64,000 nt of DNA from an uncultured Bacteroidia bacterium (GCA_902785825.1 CACZZZ010000003.1:1-64000); one strand, 5' to 3'. Positions 1-7,368 are shown, counted from the stretch's first letter. Numbers and translations: made by a program. The notes: generated by a model from the sequence alone, not told the origin.

Positions 1-150
1 AGCCCCATTTTTTGGAAAATCAAAGCATTTAAGTGAAATAATTTGATAAGTAACAGATTGATTAACTGATTAGTTGTGAAATAGAATGATAGAATATGTA
101 TAGTTAGGACATAATCTCGTCCTCTCCGCGCAATGCAATCAGCAAGGCAG
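1..150. other. Intergenic stretch with no gene seen
   Basis: AT-rich sequence with no credible reading frame. Positions 107-135 weakly resemble the 3' part of a tRNA (T-arm-like GGAC and GTCC flanking a loop, then TCTCCGC), but the loop is not canonical and no upstream tRNA half is visible. Nothing else is supported here. Confidence 0.3.
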
Positions 151-178
151 ACGCCGCACGAAAGTGCGGCGTTTTTTT
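151..178 (+). terminator. Rho-independent terminator
   Basis: A perfect 9-bp stem (ACGCCGCAC and GTGCGGCGT) closes a GAAA tetraloop and runs straight into seven T. It reads as a terminator on the plus strand for a gene left of the window. It also isolates the downstream serine hydrolase gene, whose promoter begins immediately after it. Confidence 0.85.
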
Positions 179-179
179 A

Positions 180-187
180 TATCTTTG
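180..187 (+). promoter_or_regulatory. Bacteroidetes -7 box, serine hydrolase gene
   Basis: TATCTTTG matches the Bacteroidetes -7 consensus TAnnTTTG exactly and lies 29 nt before the ATG at 216. The place expected for the -33 TTTG is occupied by the terminator stem, so only half of the promoter is canonical. Confidence 0.5.
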
Positions 188-215
188 TACTAATCACAAA
201 TACGAACTAATCGCC

Positions 216-1448
216 ATGAAAAAGTTAATGTCTATTCTCGTCGTCTTGGCGGCGTCATTCTGTCTCATGATGCCTGCGCAGGCCCAGAAGGATTCCAAGA
301 CCACTTATGCCAAGGACGTCCTGCAACCTTATGTGGACAATGGCCAGCTGGCCGGAGCCATCAGCGTTTTCTACAAGGATGGAGTCCAGGAGACTTGCTG
401 CGTTGGTTACGCCGATGTGGCCGCCAAACGTCGTATCAAGATGGACAACGCTTTCATGCAATGCTCCCAGACCAAAGGATTTTGCGGAGTGACCATAGCC
501 AAGCTGGTTGAGGAAGGCAAGCTCTCGCTGGACGATCCCGTGTCGAAGTACCTTCCAGAGTTCAAGGAGCTTTGGGTGCTGGATGAGGAGAAAGATGGCG
601 TCAAAACACTGCACAAAGCCAAGAACGTGCTGACTGTGAGGATGGTACTTAACCACACCGGAGGTTTTCCTTTTGAGGTCAGCGCCAAACGTTCGGACGT
701 TAGAGGAGGCGGATGGTCAGGCGGAGCCCCTATCCGTCAGGTGGCGTCCATAGCCGCGGCCTCTCCCTTGATGTTCGAGCCGGGCACCAAGGAGTTATAT
801 TCCAATACGGGAATAGACATCGGCGCGGCGGTCGTCGAGGCCATCACCGGGATGAAGTGGGAGCAGTACCTCAAAAAGGAAGTCCTGGATCCGCTGGGCA
901 TGAAATCCTCATGGTTCTGGCCCACCAACAAGCAGATAAAGAAGAAGATAGAGCTCTATGAATATAAGGATAACGCTCCCGCCGAATGGCGTGAGGAAAT
1001 GGCTTGGGAGCAGCGTCCCTACAACGATTCCCATGTGTTCGCTTCGGCGGGTGCGGGTCTTTGGACCACCGCGAATGACCAGCTGAAATTCTACAAGATG
1101 CTGATGAACCTCGGCGTGGGAGACAACGGCGTTCGCATATTGAAAGAAGAGACCGTCAAATCCATTCTCGCCGTGACGACGAGACCTGAGAATATGGGCG
1201 GCTACTCCCTCGGTCTGACCGCACCGAAAGAGGACAGCGAGGACGCGTGGTTCGGGCATGGTGGAGCATGGGGAACCAATTGCAGTGTAAACTGGCATAA
1301 GAAACAGCTCAGGCTGTGGGTAATCCAGAGCGCCGGAGGACCCCAGCCATGGTTCGGCGCCATGGAGGAGGCCGCCCAGAAGTTCTTCGCCCAACCCTTC
1401 AATTCATCCGACGTGGACGCCTATACGGGCAGGATCGGGGAGAAATAA
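216..1448 (+). CDS. Secreted serine hydrolase, class C beta-lactamase fold
   Basis: The 410-residue protein starts with a typical signal peptide ending near AQAQ at residue 24. It carries the three marks of the serine beta-lactamase/DD-peptidase superfamily: S84-Q-T-K87 (SxxK nucleophile and lysine), Y195-S-N197 (YxN) and H349-G-G (the KTG-equivalent seen as HxG in esterase and EstB-like members). Length and layout fit the Pfam Beta-lactamase family (PF00144) of periplasmic esterases and D-amino-acid peptidases; true beta-lactam hydrolysis cannot be inferred. It is a single gene with its own promoter, converging on the fimbrillin-like gene with only an 18-bp gap. Substrate unknown. Confidence 0.85.
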   Translation: MKKLMSILVVLAASFCLMMPAQAQKDSKTTYAKDVLQPYVDNGQLAGAISVFYKDGVQETCCVGYADVAAKRRIKMDNAFMQCSQTKGFCGVTIAKLVEEGKLSLDDPVSKYLPEFKELWVLDEEKDGVKTLHKAKNVLTVRMVLNHTGGFPFEVSAKRSDVRGGGWSGGAPIRQVASIAAASPLMFEPGTKELYSNTGIDIGAAVVEAITGMKWEQYLKKEVLDPLGMKSSWFWPTNKQIKKKIELYEYKDNAPAEWREEMAWEQRPYNDSHVFASAGAGLWTTANDQLKFYKMLMNLGVGDNGVRILKEETVKSILAVTTRPENMGGYSLGLTAPKEDSEDAWFGHGGAWGTNCSVNWHKKQLRLWVIQSAGGPQPWFGAMEEAAQKFFAQPFNSSDVDAYTGRIGEK

Positions 1449-1466
1449 GGAAAGCGGTTGGCTTTT

Positions 1467-2804
1467 TTAATTCTGGAAGGGACGCACGGCGGACGGCATT
1501 GACCGGCTATCTAAGTACAAGCCATATAAGCCATCTTCTCTGACGACCAAGAGACTCGAACTACTACTATCAATGTCCTCCGCGGAGGACCAATAGTAGC
1601 CGTGACCTGTACTAACATTATTCGCAGGTAGGAACAAAAAGGCGTTTGAGGCCTTGACCACCATTCCGACCTGACCGTGGACTGACAACCAGATCCAGTC
1701 CGTATGGCCTGTAGTACTGATCACCTCGAATTGGGCTACCGTCGGCAGGGTGATTCCCGTCAGAGCATTGGCGTCATCGAATGTGTAGAGCGTACCGAGT
1801 TGTTCGGGTACAGTACAGCCGTAATTGCAGGTGTACCACTTGCCCAAGGATATCTCCGCCTCCCAAGGCATACCAGCATCAACAATATGCTTTAATTCAT
1901 AGTAGATTCCGCTTCCGACAGCCTGCCACTTGCTGTTCACATTGGCTGGAAGCTTGACTGCGCTGTGACTTACCAAGGTTTTCCCCTGAATAAAATAATC
2001 GGCCCGGCTTCCGTCTTCTGTCTTGGTCTTGGCCAAATAATAGTCCGTGGCATATTCGGTCGTACTGGTTCTTCTGTTGTAAGAAGCGGACCGATAACCA
2101 CTCACCAGTTTCCCGCTGAAAATAAAACCTTTAGGGTCAGTTCCGTTATCATAGGCGTAGCCGGTCATGTCGTCACCAGCCGCCTTGTCGCTGGTCTCGG
2201 TGATGCTGCCGTCGGCGGTGACGGAAACCACGCCAACGGGGATGACGGCATCGGTGCCGAGGGTATAACCACCATCGGTGGCCGCCGCATCCTCTATGAA
2301 GAACTGAACATAGTCATCGGGAATCACCATGTTGAATGCTCCGCTCACCTCATTATCGGTGACGGTGTACGAAAGTGTAGCCGTGAGGTAGTAGGCGTGG
2401 TAGGTGGTGCTGAAGGTGAAACTGGTGCCGTCGGCCGACACCGTGGCGTCGCTGCCGAAGGGCAGGAAAACCGCCCGCATCGTGCCTGTGTCGCCATTTT
2501 TGAGGCCAAGGGCACCGGCAGTTTGGGTTGAGCCATTGTATTCAGCCGAGATCCATGCCGAGCCGTCGAAACTCATCTTCAAGTGTTTCGGGGCAGCTGC
2601 TCCGGTGAAGAACACGAATATGGCGTCGCCTGATTCCCAGCCACTCTTGACGGCTCTGGTCGCATCAGGATGGTTGGCGGTGAGGTTGAAAGTGACGGGG
2701 ACTGTCTGAATGGTTTCATCCCGGTTCTCTTGATCAAGGATTTCCTTTCCGCAGGAGACCAGTGCGGCAATGGCCGCAAGCAGAATAATCAAATACTTTT
2801 TCAT
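1467..2804 (-). CDS. Fimbrillin-like lipoprotein with paralogous C-terminal domain
   Basis: The ATG at 2804 is preferred because an AGGAGG sequence lies 8 nt upstream; a GTG at 2810 would be too close. The 445-residue product opens with a lipoprotein signal whose lipobox is LVSC, followed by a polar linker. Residues from about 35 resemble Bacteroidales fimbrillin/Mfa-like N-terminal domains (VTFNLTANHPDATRAV, then a GDAIFVFF turn). The last 120 residues contain GHGYYWSSAED and end AVRPFQN, typical of the Fibrobacter succinogenes major paralogous domain (DUF1566-like), a lectin-like surface fold. It is likely surface exposed. It is co-transcribed with the 48-residue peptide gene, whose stop codon lies inside its ribosome-binding site. 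Confidence 0.65.
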   Translation of the reverse strand: MKKYLIILLAAIAALVSCGKEILDQENRDETIQTVPVTFNLTANHPDATRAVKSGWESGDAIFVFFTGAAAPKHLKMSFDGSAWISAEYNGSTQTAGALGLKNGDTGTMRAVFLPFGSDATVSADGTSFTFSTTYHAYYLTATLSYTVTDNEVSGAFNMVIPDDYVQFFIEDAAATDGGYTLGTDAVIPVGVVSVTADGSITETSDKAAGDDMTGYAYDNGTDPKGFIFSGKLVSGYRSASYNRRTSTTEYATDYYLAKTKTEDGSRADYFIQGKTLVSHSAVKLPANVNSKWQAVGSGIYYELKHIVDAGMPWEAEISLGKWYTCNYGCTVPEQLGTLYTFDDANALTGITLPTVAQFEVISTTGHTDWIWLSVHGQVGMVVKASNAFLFLPANNVSTGHGYYWSSAEDIDSSSSSLLVVREDGLYGLYLDSRSMPSAVRPFQN

Positions 2805-2816
2805 AGCCACTTCCTC

Positions 2817-2963
2817 CTACCACTCTTCTTCTGAATTGAACCCGTTGAATGTGGGTGAACCGTTTGTTCCTACGCCTCCGCTCTGGCAGATTATGCCTTC
2901 TTGCACCACCTCGAAGACCAGTGTGGTGGGTGCGAGGTAATCTTGTTTCATATCCTGTTCCAT
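2817..2963 (-). CDS. 48-residue peptide gene of unknown function
   Basis: Starts considered are ATG 2963 and ATG 2951, giving 48 or 44 residues. There is no signal peptide. The sequence has a short amphipathic part (LAPTTLVFEVVQEG), a single Cys, a Gly/Asn-rich middle and an acidic ending SEEEW. Short proteins of this style, with a K-x-Y-x-x-P opening and an acidic or aromatic tail, are common in Bacteroidales and have no assigned role. A full consensus promoter lies just upstream. Its TAG stop overlaps the AGGAGG of the fimbrillin-like gene (TAGGAGG), which suggests translational coupling. Confidence 0.6.
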   Translation of the reverse strand: MEQDMKQDYLAPTTLVFEVVQEGIICQSGGVGTNGSPTFNGFNSEEEW

Positions 2964-3012
2964 AATAAGGAAACTGCTATAACAATTAAACGTAAAGTAG
3001 GATTGTGTGAGC

Positions 3013-3044
3013 CAAATGTACACATTATCAGATACATGACCAAA
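3013..3044 (-). promoter_or_regulatory. Consensus Bacteroidetes promoter, peptide-fimbrillin operon
   Basis: Read on the minus strand, TTTG (3041-3044) and TACATTTG (3013-3020) are separated by 20 bp, an exact match to the -33/-7 consensus. Transcription would start near 3006, about 43 nt before the first ATG. Confidence 0.8.
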
Positions 3045-3099
3045 AATACCTGGGCTCCTGAGCAATTTTTATCCTTAGACATCCGTATCGATCATGGCG

Positions 3100-3591
3100 C
3101 TATAGGATTACGATGAGCCCGGCGATGAGGGCGGCCGGGATGGCTAGCACCATGCCGATGAGGGAGCCCTTGATATGGAACCAGTAGTCGTGGTATTCCT
3201 TCACCATGTCCTCGGTCCCCTTGATCACGAAATGCCTGTCGTGGCAGAACCACAGATAGTCCAGCACAAACGCATCGAACCAGTCCACGACGCACCAGAG
3301 GGCGTAGGCCGTGAGTGCCCCGCACCAGAAGGTAGTACATCCGTTGACATACTTGACGAGTAGGCCCAGAAGCACACCGAAGATGATGAGAGCGACGATT
3401 TTCTTCGCATAAAAGCCAGGACCTCCGGGGCGGTTGCTGTTGTCGACCAGGCCGAGGGACTTGCAGCGCTCGATGATGGCTGGAGGATAATTGAAGATGG
3501 TCTTAACCGGGTCCCGAGACATCAGGAACACGAACAGCGTGAAGAGTGCGCAGGCGAACAGGGATTCGAGGAGGAAGGTCATATTAGTCAC
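3100..3591 (-). CDS. Small inner-membrane protein, function unknown
   Basis: A 163-residue protein with about four hydrophobic segments: residues 5-23, a central pair around 65-100, and a C-terminal segment (AIPAALIAGLIVIL). Between the last two lies a loop rich in aromatic residues and His (FVLDYLWFCHDRHF, EYHDYWFHIKG), possibly a metal or ligand site. I do not recognise the family. The gene stands alone, with a good -7 box 55 nt upstream and a palindrome over the -33 position. Confidence 0.6.
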   Translation of the reverse strand: MTNMTFLLESLFACALFTLFVFLMSRDPVKTIFNYPPAIIERCKSLGLVDNSNRPGGPGFYAKKIVALIIFGVLLGLLVKYVNGCTTFWCGALTAYALWCVVDWFDAFVLDYLWFCHDRHFVIKGTEDMVKEYHDYWFHIKGSLIGMVLAIPAALIAGLIVIL

Positions 3592-3645
3592 AAAAAAACA
3601 GGCAGGTAATTACAATCGAGACCAGGGAGACTATTGATGTTGGGG

Positions 3646-3686
3646 CAAAGATAGGAAGAAAACTTATTTATATGATTTAATCATAT
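3646..3686 (-). promoter_or_regulatory. -7 box plus palindromic operator candidate
   Basis: TATCTTTG on the minus strand (3646-3653) is a perfect -7 box for the membrane protein gene. The -33 region is replaced by a palindrome at 3670-3686, ATATGATT-T-AATCATAT, with 8-bp arms. A palindrome on the -33 position with no TTTG suggests a regulator-dependent promoter; this is inference. Confidence 0.5.
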
Positions 3687-3720
3687 TGTCTTACGATACT
3701 CGTTTTCGACGCTGAAATAA

Positions 3721-3867
3721 GATTCCATTGGAGAATCCGCTCTAAATTGACCCCCTTGGTCCGGTCCTAATTGACCCCCCACCTTTCTTTCTTTCATCGG
3801 ACAGAGGGGTCAGTTTGAAATCGGACTGAAGGGGTCACTTTGCGTCGGAATTTCCAATAGGGTTCCA
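3721..3867. mobile_element. MITE-like remnant with IS21-type ends
   Basis: About 147 bp consisting of two facing arms that align with each other as inverted repeats. The left arm carries TTGACCCCC at 3747 and again at 3771. The right arm carries AGGGGTCA at 3805 and 3830. Both arms end in a related CCATTGGA / CTATTGGAA outer motif. Repeated GGGGTCA-type motifs spaced about 25 bp apart are characteristic of the multiple terminal repeats of IS21-family elements. No istA or istB gene lies between them, so this is either a deletion product or a non-autonomous element. Exact boundaries and target duplication are uncertain. Confidence 0.6.
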
Positions 3868-3884
3868 ATCTAAAAATAATACCT

Positions 3885-3892
3885 TATATTTG
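3885..3892 (+). promoter_or_regulatory. -7 box directly beyond the IS21-like end
   Basis: TATATTTG matches TAnnTTTG and lies 20 nt before the ATG at 3913. The -33 position falls at the right edge of the IS21-like remnant, so the element may supply or have replaced the upstream half of this promoter. Confidence 0.5.
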
Positions 3893-3912
3893 TTAATGAG
3901 AAGATCAAGATT

Positions 3913-4680
3913 ATGATGAAAAAGTATTTATTCACATTATTGTTTTTTTTAGTGTGCTCTAACACAATGTCTTTTGCACAGGACTTGATTACCACCAAGA
4001 ATGGTGAAGACATAGAGGCGCGGGTGTTAGAAATATCGCCTAAAGAATTGAAATATAAGAAATATTGCAACCTGGAAGGCCCGACTTATACCATAAATAA
4101 GAGAGATGTCTTAATGGTTCGTTATGAGAATGGCGATAAAGATATTTTTGATTATGACTCCCAGCTGAATACCGATGTCGATATTTCTGCGGGTATGAGA
4201 TATCGTGAGTATAAGAACTACTATAATCCTCGGTTTTATCTACGAGATGTGAACGATGCCTATAGTCCGGGCTTGGCGGGAATCGCGTCTTTCTTCATTC
4301 CTGGCTTGGGACAGGGTGTTGCTGGAGAGTGGGGCAGGGGAATAGGTATCTTCGCTGCTAACATTGGACTTAATGTATTAGTGTTGGGCTCAGCTGCGGC
4401 AGTCAACTCAGATTATAATGCGACTACGGATGAATTCGGAGGGGACGAAGGAGCTGCGGCCTTGTTGCTTGGTGCGTTATTAGGTCAGGTCGTATTTGAT
4501 ATTTGGAGCATCTGTGATGCAGTGCGTGTCGCAAAGATTAAGAACATGTATTACCAGGATCTTCGATCGCAAAGAGCAGGGCTTGATATAAAGATTGAAC
4601 CTTATTTGGCATCAGCTCCCACGTTGGACATGGGAGGAAACCATTTATCTGCGGGCCTATCATTGAAATTTAATTTCTAA
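3913..4680 (+). CDS. Secreted Bacteroidetes protein of unknown function
   Basis: The 255-residue product has a signal peptide ending at SFAQ (residue 23). The next 60 residues (DLITTKNGEDIEARVLEI, then YTINKRDVLMVRYENGDK) form a compact beta-rich module widely seen in Bacteroidetes proteins, in which a marked locus is followed by 'k-NGd-i-a-V-ei'. After residue 110 come two hydrophobic stretches starting SPGLAGIASFFIPGLGQ, resembling TM2/DUF5683-type membrane hairpins, and the protein ends in LSLKFNF, an outer-membrane-like terminal strand. Two adjacent ATGs (3913 and 3916) are possible. Role unknown; envelope location likely. Confidence 0.6.
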   Translation: MMKKYLFTLLFFLVCSNTMSFAQDLITTKNGEDIEARVLEISPKELKYKKYCNLEGPTYTINKRDVLMVRYENGDKDIFDYDSQLNTDVDISAGMRYREYKNYYNPRFYLRDVNDAYSPGLAGIASFFIPGLGQGVAGEWGRGIGIFAANIGLNVLVLGSAAAVNSDYNATTDEFGGDEGAAALLLGALLGQVVFDIWSICDAVRVAKIKNMYYQDLRSQRAGLDIKIEPYLASAPTLDMGGNHLSAGLSLKFNF

Positions 4681-4712
4681 CTCTGTCGCTTTTCATTGGA
4701 GTTGACACATCT

Positions 4713-4904
4713 ATGCTCCACCTCCTCTACACCGGCACGAACTACGACGAGGTCAAGCGCCTTTGCGGTGACAGGGTCCTGGCGCCATATTTCTGCATGG
4801 GGTTCTCGATGCTGTCCGTTGACACAGGCAATGGGTTCGTGACCGTGAACGAGGGCGACACTATCGTCCTGGAAGACGATGGTTCACTGCGGGTCGAAAA
4901 GTAG
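4713..4904 (+). CDS. Small phage-type protein of unknown function
   Basis: A 63-residue protein beginning MLHLLYTGTNYDEVKRL and containing GFVTVNEGDTIVLEDDG. This pattern (tyrosine/tryptophan-TGxNxxEVK followed later by a strand with NEGDxIV) is common in small prophage-encoded proteins that are otherwise uncharacterised. No strong ribosome-binding site is visible and it follows the previous gene by 32 bp. It may be a relic of a mobile element, in keeping with the damaged genes around it. Confidence 0.45.
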   Translation: MLHLLYTGTNYDEVKRLCGDRVLAPYFCMGFSMLSVDTGNGFVTVNEGDTIVLEDDGSLRVEK

Positions 4905-4913
4905 GTTTGTCGA

Positions 4914-4963
4914 AACAATCTTCCAAGATTGTTTTTTGACAAAATTTCAATCTTTCAAGATTG
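4914..4963. repeat. Two related palindromes 14 bp apart
   Basis: 4914-4933 is AACAATCTT-CC-AAGATTGTT with perfect 9-bp arms. 4948-4963 is CAATCTT-TC-AAGATTG with perfect 7-bp arms. The core CAATCTTNNAAGATTG is shared. They lie just before an ATPase-gene fragment and could be operators or hairpins belonging to that lost gene. Confidence 0.6.
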
Positions 4964-5155
4964 TTTTGTGTATTTGCTTCGACGTTAAAGCATGATTTCC
5001 TTGTAGATGACCACTATCTGTTCGAGGTGGGCGGTCCCAAAAAGAGTTTCAATCAGATCAAGGATGTCGAGAACAGCTTCCTGGCTATTGAAGAAGGAAT
5101 CGTCAATAACCCCTTGACGATTCCTCTCTTTCAATTCTTCAGCAATTCCTGAAGT
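4961..5155 (+). pseudogene. C-terminal relic of a DUF4143-type ATPase
   Basis: The translated stretch VDDHYLFEVGGPKKSFNQI followed by KDVENSFLAIEE matches my knowledge of the conserved C-terminal end of Bacteroidetes AAA-type ATPases with a DUF4143 domain, where a strand-turn 'FEVGGKxKxFxQIkD' precedes the final residues. The Walker motifs and the bulk of the gene are absent and the last 20 residues are degenerate, so only the tail survives. A second, larger ATPase pseudogene lies 300 bp away on the other strand. Confidence 0.55.
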
Positions 5156-5223
5156 TTTTGCCCCCTATGTGAACTTCGTCTTCATATAGAGCACCCCTAT
5201 TTTTACCAAAAGATCCACGGGGT

Positions 5224-5346
5224 ATGAATACACAAGAAAAGATAGGTCAAGTTGTTAAACGACTTAGGCAGGAGCCCATCTTTCACAAAAACAATATTGT
5301 CGTATTAGCCCAAAACACTTTTGGAAAAGTGAATTTACCCTTGTAA
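5224..5346 (+). CDS. 40-residue open frame, possible gene relic
   Basis: ATG at 5224 opens a 40-codon frame beginning MNTQEKIGQVVKRLRQEP and ending FGKVNLPL before TAA. It has a plausible helical N-terminus, but I do not recognise it. Codon use is unremarkable. Given the surrounding gene fragments, it may be the N-terminal end of a truncated gene rather than a functional small protein. Confidence 0.25.
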   Translation: MNTQEKIGQVVKRLRQEPIFHKNNIVVLAQNTFGKVNLPL

Positions 5347-5439
5347 TTGGTTACGAGGAGATCCCCAGACAGCGTCCGAGGGAGAGGTCGCTGCTGTCTG
5401 TCTGACTCGACACGTTGCTAACGACGTAGCCTTGATGTG

Positions 5440-6799
5440 TCATTGCAGTAAATGTAGTACATCTTCCGGCAAGAGGGAGTTGCCGGCATCTTCTTCCGGG
5501 CGTACTTTGGTGAATAGTTTATACACGATTTGTTTCCCTTTCGTAAACGGGAGCAAAGGCGCGATCTTCTTCAATCCGTTTGTCAATAAACGGCCATTTG
5601 CCCCGGTCGTCCATTTGCACTCTCCAAGGAGAATGGTTGAATGGTCCAGAGACTCCGCAACTACATCCAGTTCAATACCCTTGCTTTCCTGCCGTCCTTC
5701 TTCGCCCATAACGTTAATCTTTCCCCACCAACGGCGAGCAATGCCGTAACTGATTCCATCAATTATATTCCCGCTCACGGCATCCCTACAGATGTGCTCC
5801 CACCAATAACCGACATGCCCGGTAAAATCCCGTTCAAAAGCCGCTTCAACAGGAGCATTGCGCCTAAGTTCGATGAAAGATTTATTGGGTACGACAAACT
5901 TGTTGTAGAAAAGTAGGAAGGGATCGGCTATCCTGTAGAGGCTTCTTTTAGATGACTTTACGGATTCCCCAAAAGGAACTTCTTTCTCCAAGTATCCCAG
6001 ATCTATCAACTTGGCCAACGGCCTGGAAAGGTTCGTTGCCGGCTCGCCTAGACGGGAAGCAATCTCCGACAGGCGGTTGGTCCCGCTCCCGATGACGGAC
6101 ATGAGGGTTGATGTCTTGACGATATCCTTCATATCGTCCCGGAAAAGACGAAGCGGCTCCTCGTACAAGGCTCCCATGTCAGATAGGATATGTGTCCAAA
6201 TGGCATCCTTCAGGGAAGCCGAGGATTCCGCCAGTTTCCAGTATCTGGGGACACCGCCCCAAACGGCGTAATGCTCGATGGTTTTCTGGGCATCCAGCTT
6301 CAAAGCTTCTTGCAGATAATTGACAGGTATTGCCTTCATCCCCAAGTCTGCATCCGTTCTTCCGTACAGCGGAGAAGACTCGTCGTGGGTGAGGTTGTAC
6401 ATCATCTGCTGGGAAGATCCACATAGAATCAGGTTGTATTTCAGTTTGTCCGTATCCGAGTCCAAAAGCCCCTGGATAATGGACGGCAGCGAAGGCGTCC
6501 CTTCTGCAAGGTACGGAAACTCATCAAGGCAGAGGGTTATCCTTTCTGTCACACGATGATTTATGGCAGAGAGTAAACCCTGGAATAACATGAGCTACCA
6601 TACGGGACAGTTCCGCCATCTGGTTTACCGGGTCCGTCCTATCTGCCTCATAATAGATATCCTTCTCGCGTAATACTTTCCCTATTAGCGTCGATTTGCC
6701 GATTCTGCGCCGTCCTCGAATAATAACGAAATACGGAGAATCGCCTTTCAGCAGCTGCTGAAGACGCACGATTTCTTTCTCTCTGTCAACGAATTTCAT
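5440..6799 (-). pseudogene. Frameshifted archaeal-type AAA ATPase (ATPase_2/DUF234)
   Basis: Two frames together make one ATPase. The first (6799 down to 6524) starts MKFVDREKEIVRLQQLL and holds the Walker A GRRRIGKSTL. The second (from about 6591 down to 5440) holds Walker B TLCLDEFPYL, the sensor-like LILCGSSQQMM, a winged-helix part (SEIASRLGEPATNLSRPL) and the DUF234 C-terminal nuclease-like domain with ELDVV and LLGECKW. Frame changes near 6580-6600, where HVIPGF of frame one and LFQGLL of frame two are encoded by almost the same bases. About ten residues usual in the family between these motifs appear missing, so a small deletion likely caused the shift. Such ATPases are of uncertain function, often mobile-element linked. 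Confidence 0.8.
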
Positions 6800-6810
6800 C
6801 TTCGTTAATT

Positions 6811-6853
6811 ATTATGCTGCACAAACATAATGTTTACGGAGCATAATTCCAAA
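6811..6853 (-). promoter_or_regulatory. Consensus promoter with nested palindromes
   Basis: On the minus strand TTTG (6850-6853) and TATGTTTG (6822-6829) are 20 bp apart, an exact promoter match for the ATPase pseudogene. It is embraced by ATTATGCT/AGCATAAT arms (6811-6818 and 6840-6847), with an inner AAACAT/ATGTTT repeat over the -7 box. This looks like an operator that would shut the promoter. Confidence 0.7.
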
Positions 6854-6965
6854 TAATTCGACAAACAATTCTATATCAACCCATCAAACTTTGCCATCGA
6901 ACTTGCCTTGATTGAGCCTACAATGCCGATGTAGGGGGCAGGGGCGCAGAACTCAACAACTGCTC

Positions 6966-7367
6966 TTAGAACACCAGCGGCAGGATGTCATTGTCGGCGG
7001 GGAGCCATTTGACCGAATATATGCTCCCGGCGTCCAGCCAGCGGGCCGCCTCATGCTCGTTGAGGCTCATCTCCTCGCTGGCGAGGGTGCAAAGGTAGCA
7101 GTGGAGAGTGAGATGGAAGGCGGGGTAGTCCCATTCCACCGTTTTCAGCAGTTTACCGACGGTGATCTCAGCGGAGAGTTCCTCCCGGATCTCGCGCTTC
7201 AAGGCCTCCTCAGGAGCCTCTCCGGGCTCGATTTTCCCGCCCGGGAATTCCCACCAGTCCTTGAAGTCCCCGTAACCTCTCTGCGTGGCGAAAACGCAGT
7301 CGCCGCGGCGAATGACCGCGGCGACCACTTCTATATGCTTAATGTTTTCCAAACCATTCAGGTTCAA
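6966..7367 (-). CDS. Nudix hydrolase, MutT-like
   Basis: The 133-residue protein contains a complete Nudix box: G44, five residues, E50, seven residues, R58-E59-I60-R61-E62-E63. MutT-type context (FPGGKIEPGE preceded by DWWE, and a C-terminal substrate region) fits an (8-oxo-)dGTP or related nucleotide diphosphatase that needs Mg2+. The only start that keeps the first strand is TTG at 7367, one base after the TAG of the upstream isochorismatase gene, so the two are translationally coupled. A generic nucleotide-sanitising role is likely; the exact substrate is not determinable. Confidence 0.85.
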   Translation of the reverse strand: MNLNGLENIKHIEVVAAVIRRGDCVFATQRGYGDFKDWWEFPGGKIEPGEAPEEALKREIREELSAEITVGKLLKTVEWDYPAFHLTLHCYLCTLASEEMSLNEHEAARWLDAGSIYSVKWLPADNDILPLVF

Positions 7368-7368
7368 G

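Noticed and set aside
5368-5400. Inverted repeat AGACAGCG/CGCTG-type near 5370-5400 taken as a terminator.
   Set aside because: The arms pair imperfectly and no T run follows, so termination is not supported.
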